The notes under the pieces: model-generated | Told to the model about the DNA's origin: nothing | Seen by the model: only the letters and a program-made list of their open reading frames with translations | Database searches by the model: none | Translations under genes and position numbers: made by a program | Shown here: positions 35,208 through 46,683 of the stretch, one piece after another | Layout: every line of letters starts with the position of its first letter | Numbering within the stretch: position 1 is the first letter of the stretch | Assembly: GCA_009823505.1 (NCBI GenBank) | Contig: VZQC01013302.1 | Coordinates: forward strand, 1,467,933 to 1,531,932 | Origin: Rhizomys pruinosus | Taxonomy: Eukaryota; Chordata; Mammalia; Rodentia; Spalacidae | DNA length: 64,000 nt | Direction: 5' to 3'

Positions 35208-35427
35208 GGGGCTGGAGAGATGGCCTAGCTGTTAAGAGCGCCGACTGCTCTTGCAGAGGACCCGGATACAATCCCCAGCACCCACACGGTGGCTGAAAAC
35301 CATCTTTAACTCCAGTTCCAGGAGAATCCGTAGCCCTCTTCCGACCTCCACAGCATTGCATGACACTGGTGCACAAACCTACATGCAGACAGTACATTCA
35401 TACACATACAAAAGTAAATTTAAAAAA
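35208..35427 (+). mobile_element. B2-like SINE, subfamily without 17-bp duplication, TSD
   Basis: GGGCTGGAGAGATGGCCTAG through CACATACAAAAGTAAATTT. AAGAACTAG at 35194-35202 and 35428-35436 is the TSD core. Single TTCCAGG unit (TAACTCCAGTTCCAGGAG). Confidence 0.92.
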
Positions 35428-35495
35428 AAGAACTAGTTATTTTGCCAATATGTATTAGCTCATAAAGATTTTATTGGGATACCTTCTAGAAATAT

Positions 35496-35611
35496 TGAGT
35501 TGGGTGTGGCAGCACATGTCTTTAATCATAGCACTTAGGAGAGAGAGACAGGCAGATATCTATAAATTCAAGGCCAGCCTGATCTACATAGTCAGTTCCA
35601 GGTCAGCATAA
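35496..35611 (+). mobile_element. B1 SINE, 3'-truncated
   Basis: GTTGGGTGTGGCAGCACATG through CATAGTCAGTTCCAGGTCAG. Followed by a TATATATG-rich stretch (35614-35690). Confidence 0.82.
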
Positions 35612-35889
35612 TAATAATATATATATGCACATATATGCATATATCAAATGTAGATATATTAATATATACATGAATATGTGTATATATGAAAGTCACTTAG
35701 TCTCAAAAACTTTTACCTTATTTGCACTATAATTTATAATTTGGATTTAATGTCTATGTCTCATCACTAAATTAATGTACAGAACCAACTGTTGCCTTAT
35801 AAGTGTTTATATAACTTAATAGCTACAGAATTTCCCTGCTAAATGATACTTTAAATTTAAGAATTAAGACTAAACAAGTAAATATAAAC

Positions 35890-36095
35890 TGCTGGAACTG
35901 GTGATGGAGCTCAGCTGGGTGAGTGCCTGCCTAAAATCCATGAGGCCCAGCAGTACAAAAAACCAGGCACGATGGTCCAACTCTATAATCCTAGCACTTG
36001 GGATGGACACGGGAAGATTAGTTCAAGGTCATCCTTGATTATATAGTTAGTTGGAGGCCAGCCTGGGATACAAGAGGCCCTATCTCAAAAAAAAT
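35890..36095 (+). mobile_element. ID/B1 composite (B4-type) SINE
   Basis: The ID-like head GGAACTGGTGATGGAGCTCA with GCCTGCCTAAAATCCATGAG joins a B1-like body (CAGGCACGATGGTCCAACTC, AGCCTGGGATACAAGAGGCC). Confidence 0.72.
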
Positions 36096-36189
36096 GATAA
36101 AATAAAAGAAAACAAAAGTAAACTGCCACTCATTTATGAACTTATGGCCCTCATGTTATTTTCCTAAATCGTATCTTTAGTTTATCATG

Positions 36190-36301
36190 ATCTTTTTTTT
36201 GGAATGCACTATGTAGACCAAGCTGGCCTTGAACTCACAGAAATCCACCTGCCCCTATCTCCAGAGTGCTGGGATTAAACACATGCACCACCACATCCAG
36301 C
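36190..36301 (-). mobile_element. B1 SINE, antisense, partial
   Basis: GCACTATGTAGACCAAGCTG through ATGCACCACCACATCCAGCT. Lacks the 5'-most antisense part. Confidence 0.88.
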
Positions 36302-36333
36302 TATGATCTACTTTTCTTAGAAAAGACTACAAT

Positions 36334-36558
36334 GGGCTGGAGAGATGACTCAGTGGGTAAGAACACTGGCTGCTCTTGCAGAGGACCCCAGGTCAATTTC
36401 CAGCAGCCACACGGCAGCTAACAACAGTCCTTAACTCCAGTTCCAGGGGATCTGATATCCTCTTCTGACCTCTGCAGGCACTATATGACATGGACACGCT
36501 CACATACATGCAGGAAATACACTCATACACATAAAATTTTTTAAAAATTTAATTAAAA
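36334..36558 (+). mobile_element. B2-like SINE, older copy
   Basis: GGGCTGGAGAGATGACTCAG through CACTCATACACATAAAATTT. A single TTCCAGG unit, few CpGs. Confidence 0.88.
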
Positions 36559-38479
36559 AAGACTTAAATGAAGTTTTATTACAAAAGTTGTGGAAGAGAA
36601 GTTGAACTAGTCATGAAATTAAAAGAAAGAAATAACAAATCATATAAGAGAAAAATCAAAATGACTGAATGATAATTTGTGAAGAGAACAGATGAAATGA
36701 ATTAATGAAATGGAATAATAAACCCATAATTTTCTCAACTGGATGTGCTTCCAGAGGGAAGAGGAGCATTTAATTATATTTCAATTCAGCAATTCTAAAT
36801 GCACACATTTTAGCAGTGCTGTGATTACTTGCTGCTTCTCCCTTGGATTTGTCCCTGAAACATTACCAAACTCACCACAGAGTCGTCCTGCTCCAGTGGT
36901 AGGAGAGACAAATCTCCATCGACCTACTTGTTCCTACTTCACTGTGGCCATCAATGAATACAATAAATGCCAGCATGCATTCACCTCCATTGACTCTTTG
37001 AAGTTTGTTGGGATACTTATGCTTTTACCTAGAGGTTTTTTTTTTTCTTTTTCTTTATGATTGGCACCATAAACTCAAAAAAAATGCAATTACAGATTTC
37101 AATCTATTTCTATCCAGAGAGTGGGAGTGGATATGTTCTTCACTTGTATAAGCATGGACAAAGTTTTTAGTTTCACATTCACTTGATGATTTTTGTGATC
37201 AAGTGCAAATCAGGAGAAAGATTTCAGAGACAGGAAGTTCCCAGTGACTTTCAGGTCCTTTTTTCACACAACCCAGTTTTCAAGTGTTTAAGATCATTTT
37301 AATGTTGTAATCCACTCAAACTGTCACTACACAGCAAAATTAAATTTATAAATCCAAACCATTCTTTTTATTACTGACATACAAGCTGCACCTATGCAGC
37401 ACAGTAGAATAATAGAAGTTGTGAGTACCTCTCACTGAGAAGATCCAGCTGATAGAATAAAGAAGCAGAAAGAGCAGGCCACTGGGTGGCTGTAATCATT
37501 TATGGAATCATTCATTTATTTTCCCATTGTCTCTAGAAAGCTTCTAATTTCCTGTGGCCCCTTGCTTATGTGCCCTCCCTCCACAAAAATAATTAATAAT
37601 AATAATAATAATAATATCATCAACTGCTTAATTGGGAGAAGAATGTCTCTGCCTAGAATTCCTGTATATTTCTTGGGAGTATATTTACCAAATTTTCTTA
37701 AACCCTTCTTCAACTTTACTCAGGAATAAATAAATCCAAACCCACCTCTTTTCCTGTCACACTATTTTACTTACAGTAGCAACCATGCAATTGAAATATA
37801 TGCCTGTATGTATAAAATGAAAAGATTTCTCCTTTCACTTCCCTCCAAGCATGTGCACATACACATCTGAAAGTGTTTAGCAATGCATCCAGCACATAAG
37901 GGAACTCTACTTCCCCTTTCCTTAGTATTTGACAGTATTAGCCATCAAACCTCATCTTAGTGTTTTGGTAGCCTTGGAAGCCCTTGAGGGTTTGGTACCC
38001 CATCTCCTGTTTCCCTGGTAACACCAGCTTTGCCCCTCCTTGAATTACCACATAAGAAGGTGGAACTATCTGGACTTTGCTGAGGCCTATTAAAACAAAG
38101 CTACTTCTTCTTGCTCAAAAGCATAGAATGTCCATTCCACCTCTAGTCCTGGGTAGAACCCCACATTTTAGTTAATTCTGCTGAGCTAAGAGTCAACTCC
38201 CCAGTCAAGGTTGAGCTCTGAGGGCAGGGAAGGAGGGCCTTAAGGGACCAGGAAATTGAAGATACAAATGAGCTACAGGCAATTGCGACATACTTTCTTC
38301 ACCCCAGGCCAGGTCACTCACCCTTGGTCTCGAGGATATATTTACACAGAATCACACACAAGTGGCATTTTGCCGAAAATGGTTATGAAATGTTACATCA
38401 TAGTCATATTTTTTTGCTAATTCATGGTTCCCTGGACATTCAGTAGCTGCCAGCTTAGGACTCCATCTCCACAACAGTG
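36559..38479. other. No gene seen; (AAT)n at 37590-37614
   Basis: The longest repeat-poor stretch in the window. Open frames at 36743-37060 (105 codons) and 37502-37729 have no recognisable domain or conserved motif. If a regulatory element or diverged exon exists, it cannot be told from sequence alone. Confidence 0.35.
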
Positions 38480-38623
38480 CCATGATGTCTAAATCTTTTT
38501 CTGTATATTTTTTACTGAACTTTTGTGCCTTCCATACAAAACATCTTAATTATTTTTATACCCCTTCCCCTATCTACCCCCGCCCCATATTTCCCCCTCC
38601 ACTGGACTTCATGCATTTTGAGG

Positions 38624-38997
38624 GGAGACTCGGTGCAGAGAGGAGAAAAGGACAGGACTCCAATGAAAAGGAAGTGGGGTTTATTTCAGGCATGGTAGTT
38701 GGCCTGCCTGTGTCAGGATCAGGATGACCAGCCTTAGAATGTCCCTAGAATGGCAGTTTTATACCCAGGCACACAAGGAAGTGAGTTTACAAGGAGGTGG
38801 GGGTGAGGAGATGAGGGATTAGGGCATAGGTGGATCTGTGGCTGGTATCAGTAGAAGCATCTCAAGATAAACTGAGGCTTGTAACCCTCATCAGTAGGAG
38901 ACTGATTGCAGCAACTTTCTCCGAACTTCTACCTCAGTTGGCTTTCTGGAAAATCCCTGACTTAGGTGGGCTTATGACCTTACATCTGTCATATACG
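38624..38997 (-). mobile_element. LTR-like insertion, antisense
   Basis: On the minus strand there is a TATA-like GGGTATAAAACTGCC (near 38758-38765), a downstream AATAAA (near 38684) and a short C/T-rich end, as in an LTR. Direct TTGAGG (6 bp) lies at 38618-38623 and 38998-39003. The TG/CA termini are not clear, so the exact ends are uncertain. Confidence 0.55.
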
Positions 38998-39031
38998 TTG
39001 AGGCCTATCAAGTCAATTTGTGTTCCCAGAT

Positions 39032-39340
39032 TGTTGGGTCCTGGCCCCCAGGGGATCTGCTGACCAGCTTGTTGACCGAGCGCTTATCTTGCTGGAACAT
39101 CTTGTTACCCTCCTTCTGAGAAGGCCTGACCCACCCACACCAGAGAACCACCTGTGTCTGGGGGCATGAACCTGTGACCTTGGTTTTTTTCACTTGTGCT
39201 GTAAGCCTGTATATAAGACCCCCTGTCTCTTCAATAAACTGGCATCTGGCATCCCCTCAGCACAGATGACCCGCTGTCTTTCTTTCAATCCTCAGCCCCT
39301 CGCCCGACCCTTTGGGAAATGCAGTAGCACAGGCGCTACA
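39032..39340 (+). mobile_element. Solo ERVK-like LTR with exact 6-bp TSD
   Basis: 309 bp, TGTTGGGTCCTGGCCCCCAG to AGGCGCTACA. Contains TATATAAGACC (promoter, near 39211) and TTCAATAAACTGG (polyadenylation signal, near 39231). Flanked by CCAGAT at 39026-39031 and 39341-39346. TGTTGGG...ACA ends and a 6-bp duplication are typical of class II (IAP-like) LTRs. No internal region. Confidence 0.87.
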
Positions 39341-39930
39341 CCAGATGTCCCTCAGTGCAAGTCTATCCATTGGAGTCTAGTCAGCCTATCTAGAGGCTTC
39401 CACTTAAAGAAAATCAACTCTCCCTCACCCAACTCTCCCTCAGCAGTAATCAGCTGCCAATAGTTCTTTGGCTAAGGTTGGGGCCTGTTGTCCATTTCCA
39501 TCATTCCAGGCAGTCTGATTGAGTTTGCATGAGGCTTGTGCATGCTGACATCACTGGTGTAAGTTCATAACAGAAAGTTCCCAGAGGCTCGGAAGACTCT
39601 GTTTCCTTATAATCATGCACCAACCTTGGCTCTTATAATCATTCCACTCCCTCTTCTGCAATGGTCCCTGAACCATGGGTGAGTGAGGTTTAATACAGGA
39701 GTCCTATCCACTATTGAGGGACTCACTCTCTGCAGTCTCTTATTCTCTACACTTTGGCCAGTTGTGGCCTTCTATGAGCATACTACTCTGTTGCATGAGG
39801 AAGCTTCGCTGGTGAGAGTTGAGAAATGCATTCTACCCCCTGTTCTGCTATGTTCCATGAGCCTTAGGTATAGACACAGAGTCTCTGTGTGTAACCACTT
39901 GTAGAACTCTGTAATAATCTCCACTTGTGG

Positions 39931-40146
39931 GGCTGGAGAGATGGCTTAGCGGTTGAGGGCACCAACCGCTCTTGCAGAGGACCCAGGTTGATTCCCAGCA
40001 CCCACATGTCAGCTAAGAACCATCTTTAACTCCAGTTCCAGGGGAATCCAATGCCCTCTTCTGACCTCCACAGCATTGCACAACACGGGTGCACCTACTT
40101 ACATGCAGACAGTACACTCATACACATAAAATAATAAATAAAAAAT
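39931..40146 (+). mobile_element. B2-like SINE with 18-bp TSD
   Basis: GGCTGGAGAGATGGCTTAGC through ACACATAAAATAATAAATAA. Exact TSD AATAATCTCCACTTGTGG at 39913-39930 and 40147-40164. Subfamily without the 17-bp duplication. Confidence 0.95.
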
Positions 40147-40232
40147 AATAATCTCCACTTGTGGCAAAAAGAAACTTCTTTGTTGAGTGGCAAATGGTAT
40201 GCTTGTTTGTAAATATAAGAATCCATATTTAG

Positions 40233-40481
40233 GGGCTGGAGGGATGGCCTAGCGGTTAAGAGCACCGAACGCTCTTGCAGAGGACCCGGGTTCGATCCCC
40301 AGCACCCACATGGCGGCTGAGAACCGTCTGTGACTCCAGTTCCAGGAGAACTCCAGTTCCAGGGGAATCTGAGACCCTCTTCTGACCTCCGCGGCATCGC
40401 ACGACACGGGTGCGCAGACCTGCATGCAGACAATACATTCATACACATAAAAATAAATAAATAAATAAAAATTAAAAAAAA
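40233..40481 (+). mobile_element. B2-like SINE, young, with TSD
   Basis: GGGCTGGAGGGATGGCCTAG through AAATAAATAAATAAAAATTA. Exact 16-bp TSD AAGAATCCATATTTAG at 40217-40232 and 40482-40497. Carries the 17-bp duplication and many CpGs. Confidence 0.95.
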
Positions 40482-40530
40482 AAGAATCCATATTTAGCAT
40501 ACAGTAATAAATGACATTTCTCTAGGGTTG

Positions 40531-41220
40531 TGACAGAGGGATGGTTTTCTGTAGGCTCTATGAGCTCTCCAGCCATGTCAGATGTGTTAGAATTGGGGAT
40601 GAAAAGGCAATGTGATAAAGAAGTAGCAACTGACCTCAACAGATACAGACAGCACTATTGGGTCCGAAGGGCAAGCAACCTTCTGGAGGGAATGGAGTTT
40701 GTGTGTGGGAGTTTGGAGAAATCAGAAATTTATAGGGGCCCAGAAATCCCTGAAGGTGAGACATGCCTTCTTGGGTGGTCTCATGTTCCTTTCCAGAATC
40801 TGGGGAGGGAAGATGGGGAGTTCTGATAGGGGAACAAGGTATCTTGTGCAAAGGGGTTGGGTAAGGATCCGGGTGTCTAGGCTAGAGGTAGTGTGTGCTG
40901 AGATAGGTGTATCTCCTTCCTGAAGTGGGGACTCAGGGTGGGCAGAGGGTTTGTTTGGTCATTTGTCAGGCTGATTTGCTTCAGCCTGAAGCCAAGCTAA
41001 ACAGATGGGAGGAATGGTTATTCCCTTAAGGTGATAATGTGCTTTTTCTTCCCAGAAACTCCTCAAGACAGCCGCCTGCTGAACTTCTATGAGAACTGTG
41101 GAACTTCCATCATACAGCCTGCCTATTTTTGTGAGTTCTTTTTTTTTTTTTTTCCATCTCTTTTCTTTTGTATACCAAGTAAGGCTTAAACATGCTTTCT
41201 CTGGAATTTTCATTCTTCTT
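40531..41220. other. No feature recognised
   Basis: Unique-looking sequence. Overlapping open frames on both strands at 40530-40923 lack support. A T-run lies at 41139-41153. Confidence 0.4.
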
Positions 41221-41650
41221 ATGGAAATCAGGCGGTCAAGAGACCAATCATTTACTGAGGGGTGGAAAAACTCACTTTATTCACATCAGCAGACCCAGAG
41301 GAGTTAATGCTCTAAAGTTCTGAGCCTCATTACAAAAATCCACAGTTTTTATAGGTCTCCCTAAGTCATATCTTAACAGCTATAATAATGGTAGATTCAA
41401 ATTATACCCTATGTGACTGCCAGCACAGATCCCTACATTTCCCAAGGCCACCAAGTAGAAATTCCTTCTGCAAGTGTATTTATAGAAACAGATACTAAAG
41501 GCCAGGGTTGAAACATTCCTTACCACAGAATTTATTGCTAGCACCTTAGTAGGCAGGATAATTGCAAAGAGTTGTTCTACTCGGTAACTGTGACATTTGT
41601 TTTTCAAGATAAATCTGAGGTCTTTGGCGTTCTCCATTTTAGTAAGTGCT
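41221..41650 (-). mobile_element. LTR-like sequence, antisense
   Basis: Minus strand reads CCTATAAAAACTG (TATA, near 41346-41356), then TGTGAATAAAGTGAG (polyadenylation signal, near 41275), then an end near CTCTTGACCGCCTGATTTCC. The promoter/poly(A) spacing fits an LTR. No TSD found. Confidence 0.5.
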
Positions 41651-42154
41651 CATAAAAGTACAATGTGTTAAAGTATAAAATCAGTCATTAACCAGTAAAA
41701 GAACATATCAGACACACAAAAGTCCATTCACTGCATGGGTATACGCTCTGTATTCTCCCTCATTCTCTGAAGCCCTGCCTTGTCTCACCTCCTCCGCCAC
41801 TGCTTTCCAACCTCCATTGCAAAGGGCTTGGTTTTGTCTTTTCTATTCTCCATTTTGTAATTTCTAGCAGCTGCTGAGATTTACGGCTGGCCCGGCCTGT
41901 TGTTTCCCTTTGAAACGCTAATCAAATTGTCCTTGACCTTCCTTTTGAGTCCATTTATATTTTATTAATGAAGCTATGAATTGAAAAAGGAAACCTCCAT
42001 TTCCCAAGTGACTTTAGATAATTCATGAACAGAGCAACAGTACAGAATAGCTCAGTAGTCAGAAATAAGAGTTTAATATCAGATTTGCTTTTGTTTGTTG
42101 TCTTCTTGGTTTTTGTGTGTTTTTGTTTGAGTTTTGATTATTTTGTTGTTGCAG
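41651..42154. other. Unclassified; segment related to 43240-43380
   Basis: CAGCTGCTGAGATTTACGGC and CTTTTGAGTCCATTTATATT here parallel CAGTTGCTGAGATTTCCATC and ATTTGAGTCTATTTTTTATT at 43253-43350, in the same order. Probably one old dispersed repeat, family unknown. Confidence 0.5.
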
Positions 42155-42440
42155 TTTTAGTCTTGTGTATTTTGTTTGTTTGGTTTTTGCTTTCATCTAC
42201 AGGTTTTTGAGGAGCAGGCCACAGGTGTCAGAGGAGGACTTTCTGGAGTTGGTTGGTGCTCTCCTTTCACTCTGGAATCCAGGGATCCAACTCAGGTCCT
42301 CTTGTTGGCAGTCACACACTGAGCCATATCCATGGCCCTGGTTTTGCTATTTGAGACAGGGTTTCCCTATTTCAGGCTGGCCTGAAACAATCTGACCATC
42401 CTGCCTCTGCCTCTCAGTGCTACTTACTGTATGTACCAAG
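42155..42440 (-). mobile_element. B4-type SINE, antisense, old
   Basis: B1-like antisense part GAGACAGGGTTTCCCTATTT, CCTGCCTCTGCCTCTCAGTG (42354-42420). An ID/B2-like antisense head precedes it (CAACTCAGGTCCTCTTGTTG, CACTGAGCCATATCCATGGC). The order is unusual, so two elements are possible. Confidence 0.55.
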
Positions 42441-42793
42441 ATGTCCCTCAAGAGAAAACTCCTGATCAAGAGAATAAAATCTCTGGCGTGGATGATGATC
42501 AAACATCATATTTTTGCCAGGTCAATCACATTTCTAGGGGTGGCCCTGTGACCAGGTTATGTTATGTTAAAAAGATGGGCAAAATATCTAGTCTATTAAT
42601 GAGATTTTGAACTTTTCCTGCCCAGAATCCCCACCCTCTAGGGCAATCATTTATTGGGCCAAGCACAAACATGTTGCTTTCTGTCAGTCTGCCCTTTTTC
42701 TATAACCTCTCTCTTTTTTTTTAATTTCTCTCTCTTTTCTAAGCATGCTTCCCTAACACTTTAGGCCGCCCCAACATTTTGGACTTCCTTACT

Positions 42794-42880
42794 CTACCTC
42801 TATCTCTATCTCTATTTCTGTCTCTGTCTCTGTCTCTAGCTCTAGCTGTACATCTCTCTATCTATCTATATCCATATCTA
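42794..42880 (+). repeat. (TCTCTA)n/(TCTG)n microsatellite
   Basis: Imperfect CTATCT, CTGTCT and TAGCTC units. Confidence 0.85.
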
Positions 42881-42884
42881 TAAT

Positions 42885-43110
42885 ATAAAATTATTATTTT
42901 CATTTTATGTGTATGAGCATATTGGCTGCAGGTATATAAGTACACCCATATCTGTACCATGCAATACCCATGGAGATCAGAAGAGAGAATTGGATCCCCC
43001 AGAACTGGAGTTACAAATGGTTGTTAGCCACCATGTGGGTTCTGGGAACAGAATCTGGGTCCTCTGAAAGAGCATCCAGTGTTCTTAACTGGTGAGCCAC
43101 CTCTTCAGCC
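42885..43110 (-). mobile_element. B2-like SINE, antisense
   Basis: TTTTATGTGTATGAGCATAT through TGAGCCACCTCTTCAGCCCC. Confidence 0.87.
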
Positions 43111-43439
43111 CCTCTTACTCTTTCTTTTAAGCTTCTGGCCATGGGGCTGCTGGTACAGTCTACCATGTGACTAATCTCCATGCCGGCTCTGAACCTGAGA
43201 ATGGCTTTATGGATTTTCTTACTGACCACAACCTTTTCCGCACTCCTCAGGGCAGTTGCTGAGATTTCCATCTTGCCTGCCTTGACGGTTTTTCTTTTCA
43301 ATTCTCATAAGACTGTCCTAAAGCTTCCATTTGAGTCTATTTTTTATTTATTAATGATAAGAAACCTAAGAGTGAACCCCATCTTCCCCCGTAGCTATAG
43401 GATAGACATACACCACCATGTCCAACTTCAGATCTGTTT
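43111..43439. other. Unclassified old repeat
   Basis: Contains the segment similar to 41870-41970. The open frame at 43180-43563 runs from it into the next SINE and is not a gene. Confidence 0.4.
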
Positions 43440-43762
43440 TGCTGTTGTTTTGTATGTGTGTGTGAGAGGAAGAACACAGGCATGCATACGCTTGTATGAG
43501 CATGCATGCAGAGGCCAGAGGTCTGCTTCTGGTGCCCAAAGAGGCACCCACTTTGTTCTTTGAGGCAGAACATCTTCCTGGGACCTGAGGTTCACCAATG
43601 AGGATAGGCTGGCTGGTCAGTGAGCCCCAGGAACCCACCTGTATCTGACTCTCCAGTTCTGGGATTAGAAATATGTGCCACCATCATCAGCGTTTTAGAC
43701 TGGTGCTACGGATTGAAATCAAATCCTCACGCTTATATGACTGAGCTATCTCCCTAGCCCCC
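43440..43762 (-). mobile_element. B4/RSINE-type SINE, antisense
   Basis: GATAGGCTGGCTGGTCAGTG, ATCTGACTCTCCAGTTCTGG GATT and TGACTGAGCTATCTCCCTAG in the order of an antisense ID/B1 composite SINE. Confidence 0.7.
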
Positions 43763-43974
43763 ATGTTTTTGAATACCAACTTTACTAATTCGTCCTCAGA
43801 AAAATTACTAAAATTCTGATTCTCAAATTCTGTGGTGCAAAGCATGGCTAATACTTGGGAGTTAGAATGTTTATTCAAAGTAATAAGCTGATGCACACAA
43901 ATCTGTTAGCCCAGTTCCTAGGACATAATATATACTTCTGATTTTCTTAAGAAAAGAAATACACACAAATCATT

Positions 43975-44605
43975 AGAAAGAGATACAAATCAAAACTACA
44001 ATAAGGTATCACCTCACATCCATTAGCGACCTGTATTTAAAAAGAACTAAAAATATAAATGTCATTAAGGATATGGAGAAATTAGAATTGTGTGCCCTGG
44101 GACTAAAGAGCTGGCTCAGAGGATAAGAGTGCATACTGCTCTTTTAAAGGACCTGAGTTTTGTTCCCAACACCACATCAAGTAGCACACAACCACAAGTA
44201 ACTCCAACTTCAGTTGATATGATGCCCTCTTCCAGCCTCTGTGGGTACCTCCACATATGTGACATACAATCACATAGACATACACACATACACATAAGTA
44301 AAAAAAATTATAAAAATCATAATACTGCCTGCTATTGGCAGAAATGTAAAATAGTGTAGCTGTCAAAGAGAACAGTATAGCAATTCCTCAGAAGACTGAA
44401 AATGGAATGTCTACACAACTCAGCATCACTTTTCTAGGTATATTTCCAAAAGAGTATGAAGCAACAGGTATCCCTATGCTTTCATTCATTTCTCACTATA
44501 GCTAAGATGTATAAGCACCCCAAAATGTCCACTGAGAGAAAAATGAATAAGAAAAATGTGGCATACACATACAATGGGATATTATTTAGCTCTTTAAAAG
44601 AGGAG
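43975..44605 (+). mobile_element. Ancient L1 ORF2 3' end, split by a SINE
   Basis: Before the SINE: ATACAAATCAAAACTACAAT, GTATCACCTCACATCCATTA and ATGGAGAAATTAGAAT. After it: TGGCAGAAATGTAAAATAGT, TCTAGGTATATTTCCAAAAG, AAAAATGTGGCATACACATA and TGGGATATTATTTAGC. This is the conserved ORF2 C-terminal region, much more diverged than the young L1s here, so probably a pre-rodent L1. Confidence 0.82.
44095..44312 (+). mobile_element. tRNA-derived SINE (B3-type) inside the ancient L1
   Basis: GACTAAAGAGCTGGCTCAGA, GAGTTTTGTTCCCAACACCA and an ACACATACACATAAGTAAAA tail. Confidence 0.8.
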
Positions 44606-44815
44606 GGGACCAGCAAGAACCAGCAAGATAGTTCAATGGATAAAGGAGCTTGCCACCAAGGATGATGTCCTGAGTTCAATCCCCAGATATTACATGATAA
44701 AAGAGAATTGACTCATGTAGGTTATCCTCTTACCTACACACTACACACATACTTTCTCTCTCACATACACAAATATATTTACATTATATACATACATACA
44801 TTAATTAATTAAGTA
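44606..44815 (+). mobile_element. ID/B4-type SINE, old
   Basis: GCAAGATAGTTCAATGGATA, GCTTGCCACCAAGGATGATG and GAGTTCAATCCCCAGATATT, then a CA/TA-rich tail. It ends the ancient L1. Confidence 0.7.
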
Positions 44816-44821
44816 TAAAAA

Positions 44822-45026
44822 AATTTTATGAGTATGAATGTACTGCCTGCATGTAGGTAGGTGCACCCATATTGTGCAGTGCTGTGGAGGTCAGAAGAGG
44901 GTGTCAGATTCCCCTGGAACTGGAGTTAAAGATGGTTCTTAGCCACGCTGTGGGTGCTGGGAATCAAACCCAGGTCCTTTGCAAGAGCAGTCAGTGCTCT
45001 TAACCGCTGAGCCATCTCTCCAGCCC
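44822..45026 (-). mobile_element. B2-like SINE, antisense
   Basis: TTTTATGAGTATGAATGTAC through TGAGCCATCTCTCCAGCCCC. No 17-bp duplication. Confidence 0.92.
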
Positions 45027-45458
45027 CATAAGTGTAAAAATTTTAGGAAGAAATTCTTGTCATATTCATAACACTATTTGGTCCATTGATGTGATATACA
45101 GTGTGTGTCAAAATCATGGAAACTAACAGTAAAATGAGGGATTCCAGCACATGTACGGGAGGCATGAAATGAGAAGCTGGTGCTTAATAGATAAGCAGTT
45201 TTGCAACAACTAAAATTTCCTTCAACATGTCAGGCAACGATGTGTCTGTAGTTAACACTGCCAAACTGTAGGATTAAAAATATGAAAGAGCAAATCTTAT
45301 ATTAAGTGGTTTTTACCATAAATTTTAAATAGAACAAACTGAAAAGAAAAATTTTAGAGGATGTGGAAGAATGGCCTTTCTCACTCTTTAGAGCCGGAGT
45401 GAGAATGAGAAGAGGAAAGACAAGGGAGATGATTAAACAAGAACTTTCTGTTCTTTTT
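45027..45458. other. No feature recognised
   Basis: AT-rich sequence. Confidence 0.4.
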
Positions 45459-45671
45459 AAACTGTATGTTTATTTTTATGTGTAAGAGTGTTTTGCCCGC
45501 ATGTATGTATGTGCACCATGTGCATGCAATGCCCTTGGAGGCCAGAAGATGGCGTTGATCACCTGGAACTGAAGTTACAGTTGTTCACCATCATGTGGAT
45601 GCTGAAAACAAAACCTGGGTCCTCTGCAAGCAGTGCCAGTGTTCCTATCCACTGAGCCATCCCTCTAGCTT
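45459..45671 (-). mobile_element. B2-like SINE, antisense, old
   Basis: TTTTATGTGTAAGAGTGTTT through TGAGCCATCCCTCTAGCTTT. Confidence 0.83.
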
Positions 45672-46030
45672 TCAGTTCTTAAAGTCTTTATGGGTTTCCT
45701 TCAGGTTAATAAAAAGGAAAATCTGTGTCACAGCTAGAAAAGGCCGAGCAAATGCACCTTTTCTCCCTCATCTTTTAGGAGGAAAGGGGAAACTAGAAAG
45801 AAGAAACAAGAAGTAACCTGGCACTGGCTGGCAAGTGTTGCAATGTATTCCTGTCAGGGCTTTGCCTAGGCCTGGAATGAGAAGCTGTGAGAGGAAAAAG
45901 AAACTCTGAAAGGAAAGGAAGTCAGATGTTGTCGAGAGGCTGGTCTCCTTTGGATCAAAAAAGACTGAAATTCTGTCTACTATTTATCCTTGGTGTGCTT
46001 TCTTCAAGAGCAAAAATAGGGGGTGATTGT
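45672..46030. other. No feature recognised
   Basis: Purine-rich sequence without recognised repeats. Confidence 0.4.
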
Positions 46031-46112
46031 TTTTTTTTTGTCTTTTTTTTTTTTTTTTTTTTTTTTTGGTCTTTTGAGACAGGGTCTCCCTGTAGCCCCG
46101 GCTGTCCTGGAC
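46031..46112 (-). mobile_element. B1 SINE, antisense, truncated
   Basis: T-run, then TTTGAGACAGGGTCTCCCTG through CGGCTGTCCTGGAC. Stops after about half a monomer. Confidence 0.85.
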
Positions 46113-46299
46113 GATGTTTTTCTAACAAATGTGTAGAAATTAACTCAAGATATTGTGTTTGAAATGTTAAATGTTCTTTCCACACTATGAGGCATAATCA
46201 CATATTAGTTACAGTTTCTATAATTAACTAAACTCTATGCAATTAATAGTTACTATGAGGGAAAACAATGCTGCCTATCATCTTACTCATTGGGCTAAT

Positions 46300-46472
46300 T
46301 GTTCTTTTTTTTTTTTTTTTTTTTTTTTTGTATTTTCGAGAGGGTCGCCCTGTAGCCCCGGCTGTCCTGGATCTTATTTACACCAGGCTGGCCTTGAACT
46401 CAACAAAGATCCGCCTGCCTCTGCCTCCTGAGTGCTAGGATTAAAGGCGTGCACCACCACCACGCCCAGCTG
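46300..46472 (-). mobile_element. B1 SINE, antisense
   Basis: T-run, GAGGGTCGCCCTGTAGCCCC through CCACCACCACGCCCAGCT. GGCTAATTG is duplicated on both sides (near 46282 and 46473). Confidence 0.92.
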
Positions 46473-46683
46473 GCTAATTGATTCTTATTTTGATGATTGT
46501 TAGTCCAAATATTAATTTAGTAAGGAAAGCATTGATCATTCTTAATCTCAGAATGAAAATGTGATGACCCCGAATACTCCATACATTAAAGGCACTAGGT
46601 CAAAGCTCTTATGCAGAACAAAGAAACAGTTTAATGTTTCTTAAGGACACACTTCTTGAAGCATAGCTTAAGAATCTGATTCT

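Larger units (their letters stand above)
38480..40530 (-). mobile_element. Old antisense L1 3' UTR with four insertions
   Basis: Pieces in order: 38500-38623 (CCCCTCCACTGGACTTCATG), 38998-39031 (AGGCCTATCAAGTCAATTTG), 39341-39930 (AAAGAAAATCAACTCTCCCT, CCTCTTCTGCAATGGTCCCT), 40147-40232 (CTTGTGGCAAAAAGAAACTT) and 40482-40530. This is the order of a muroid L1 3' UTR read on the minus strand. The gaps hold two LTRs and two B2-like SINEs, each with its own duplicate flanks. Confidence 0.82.
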
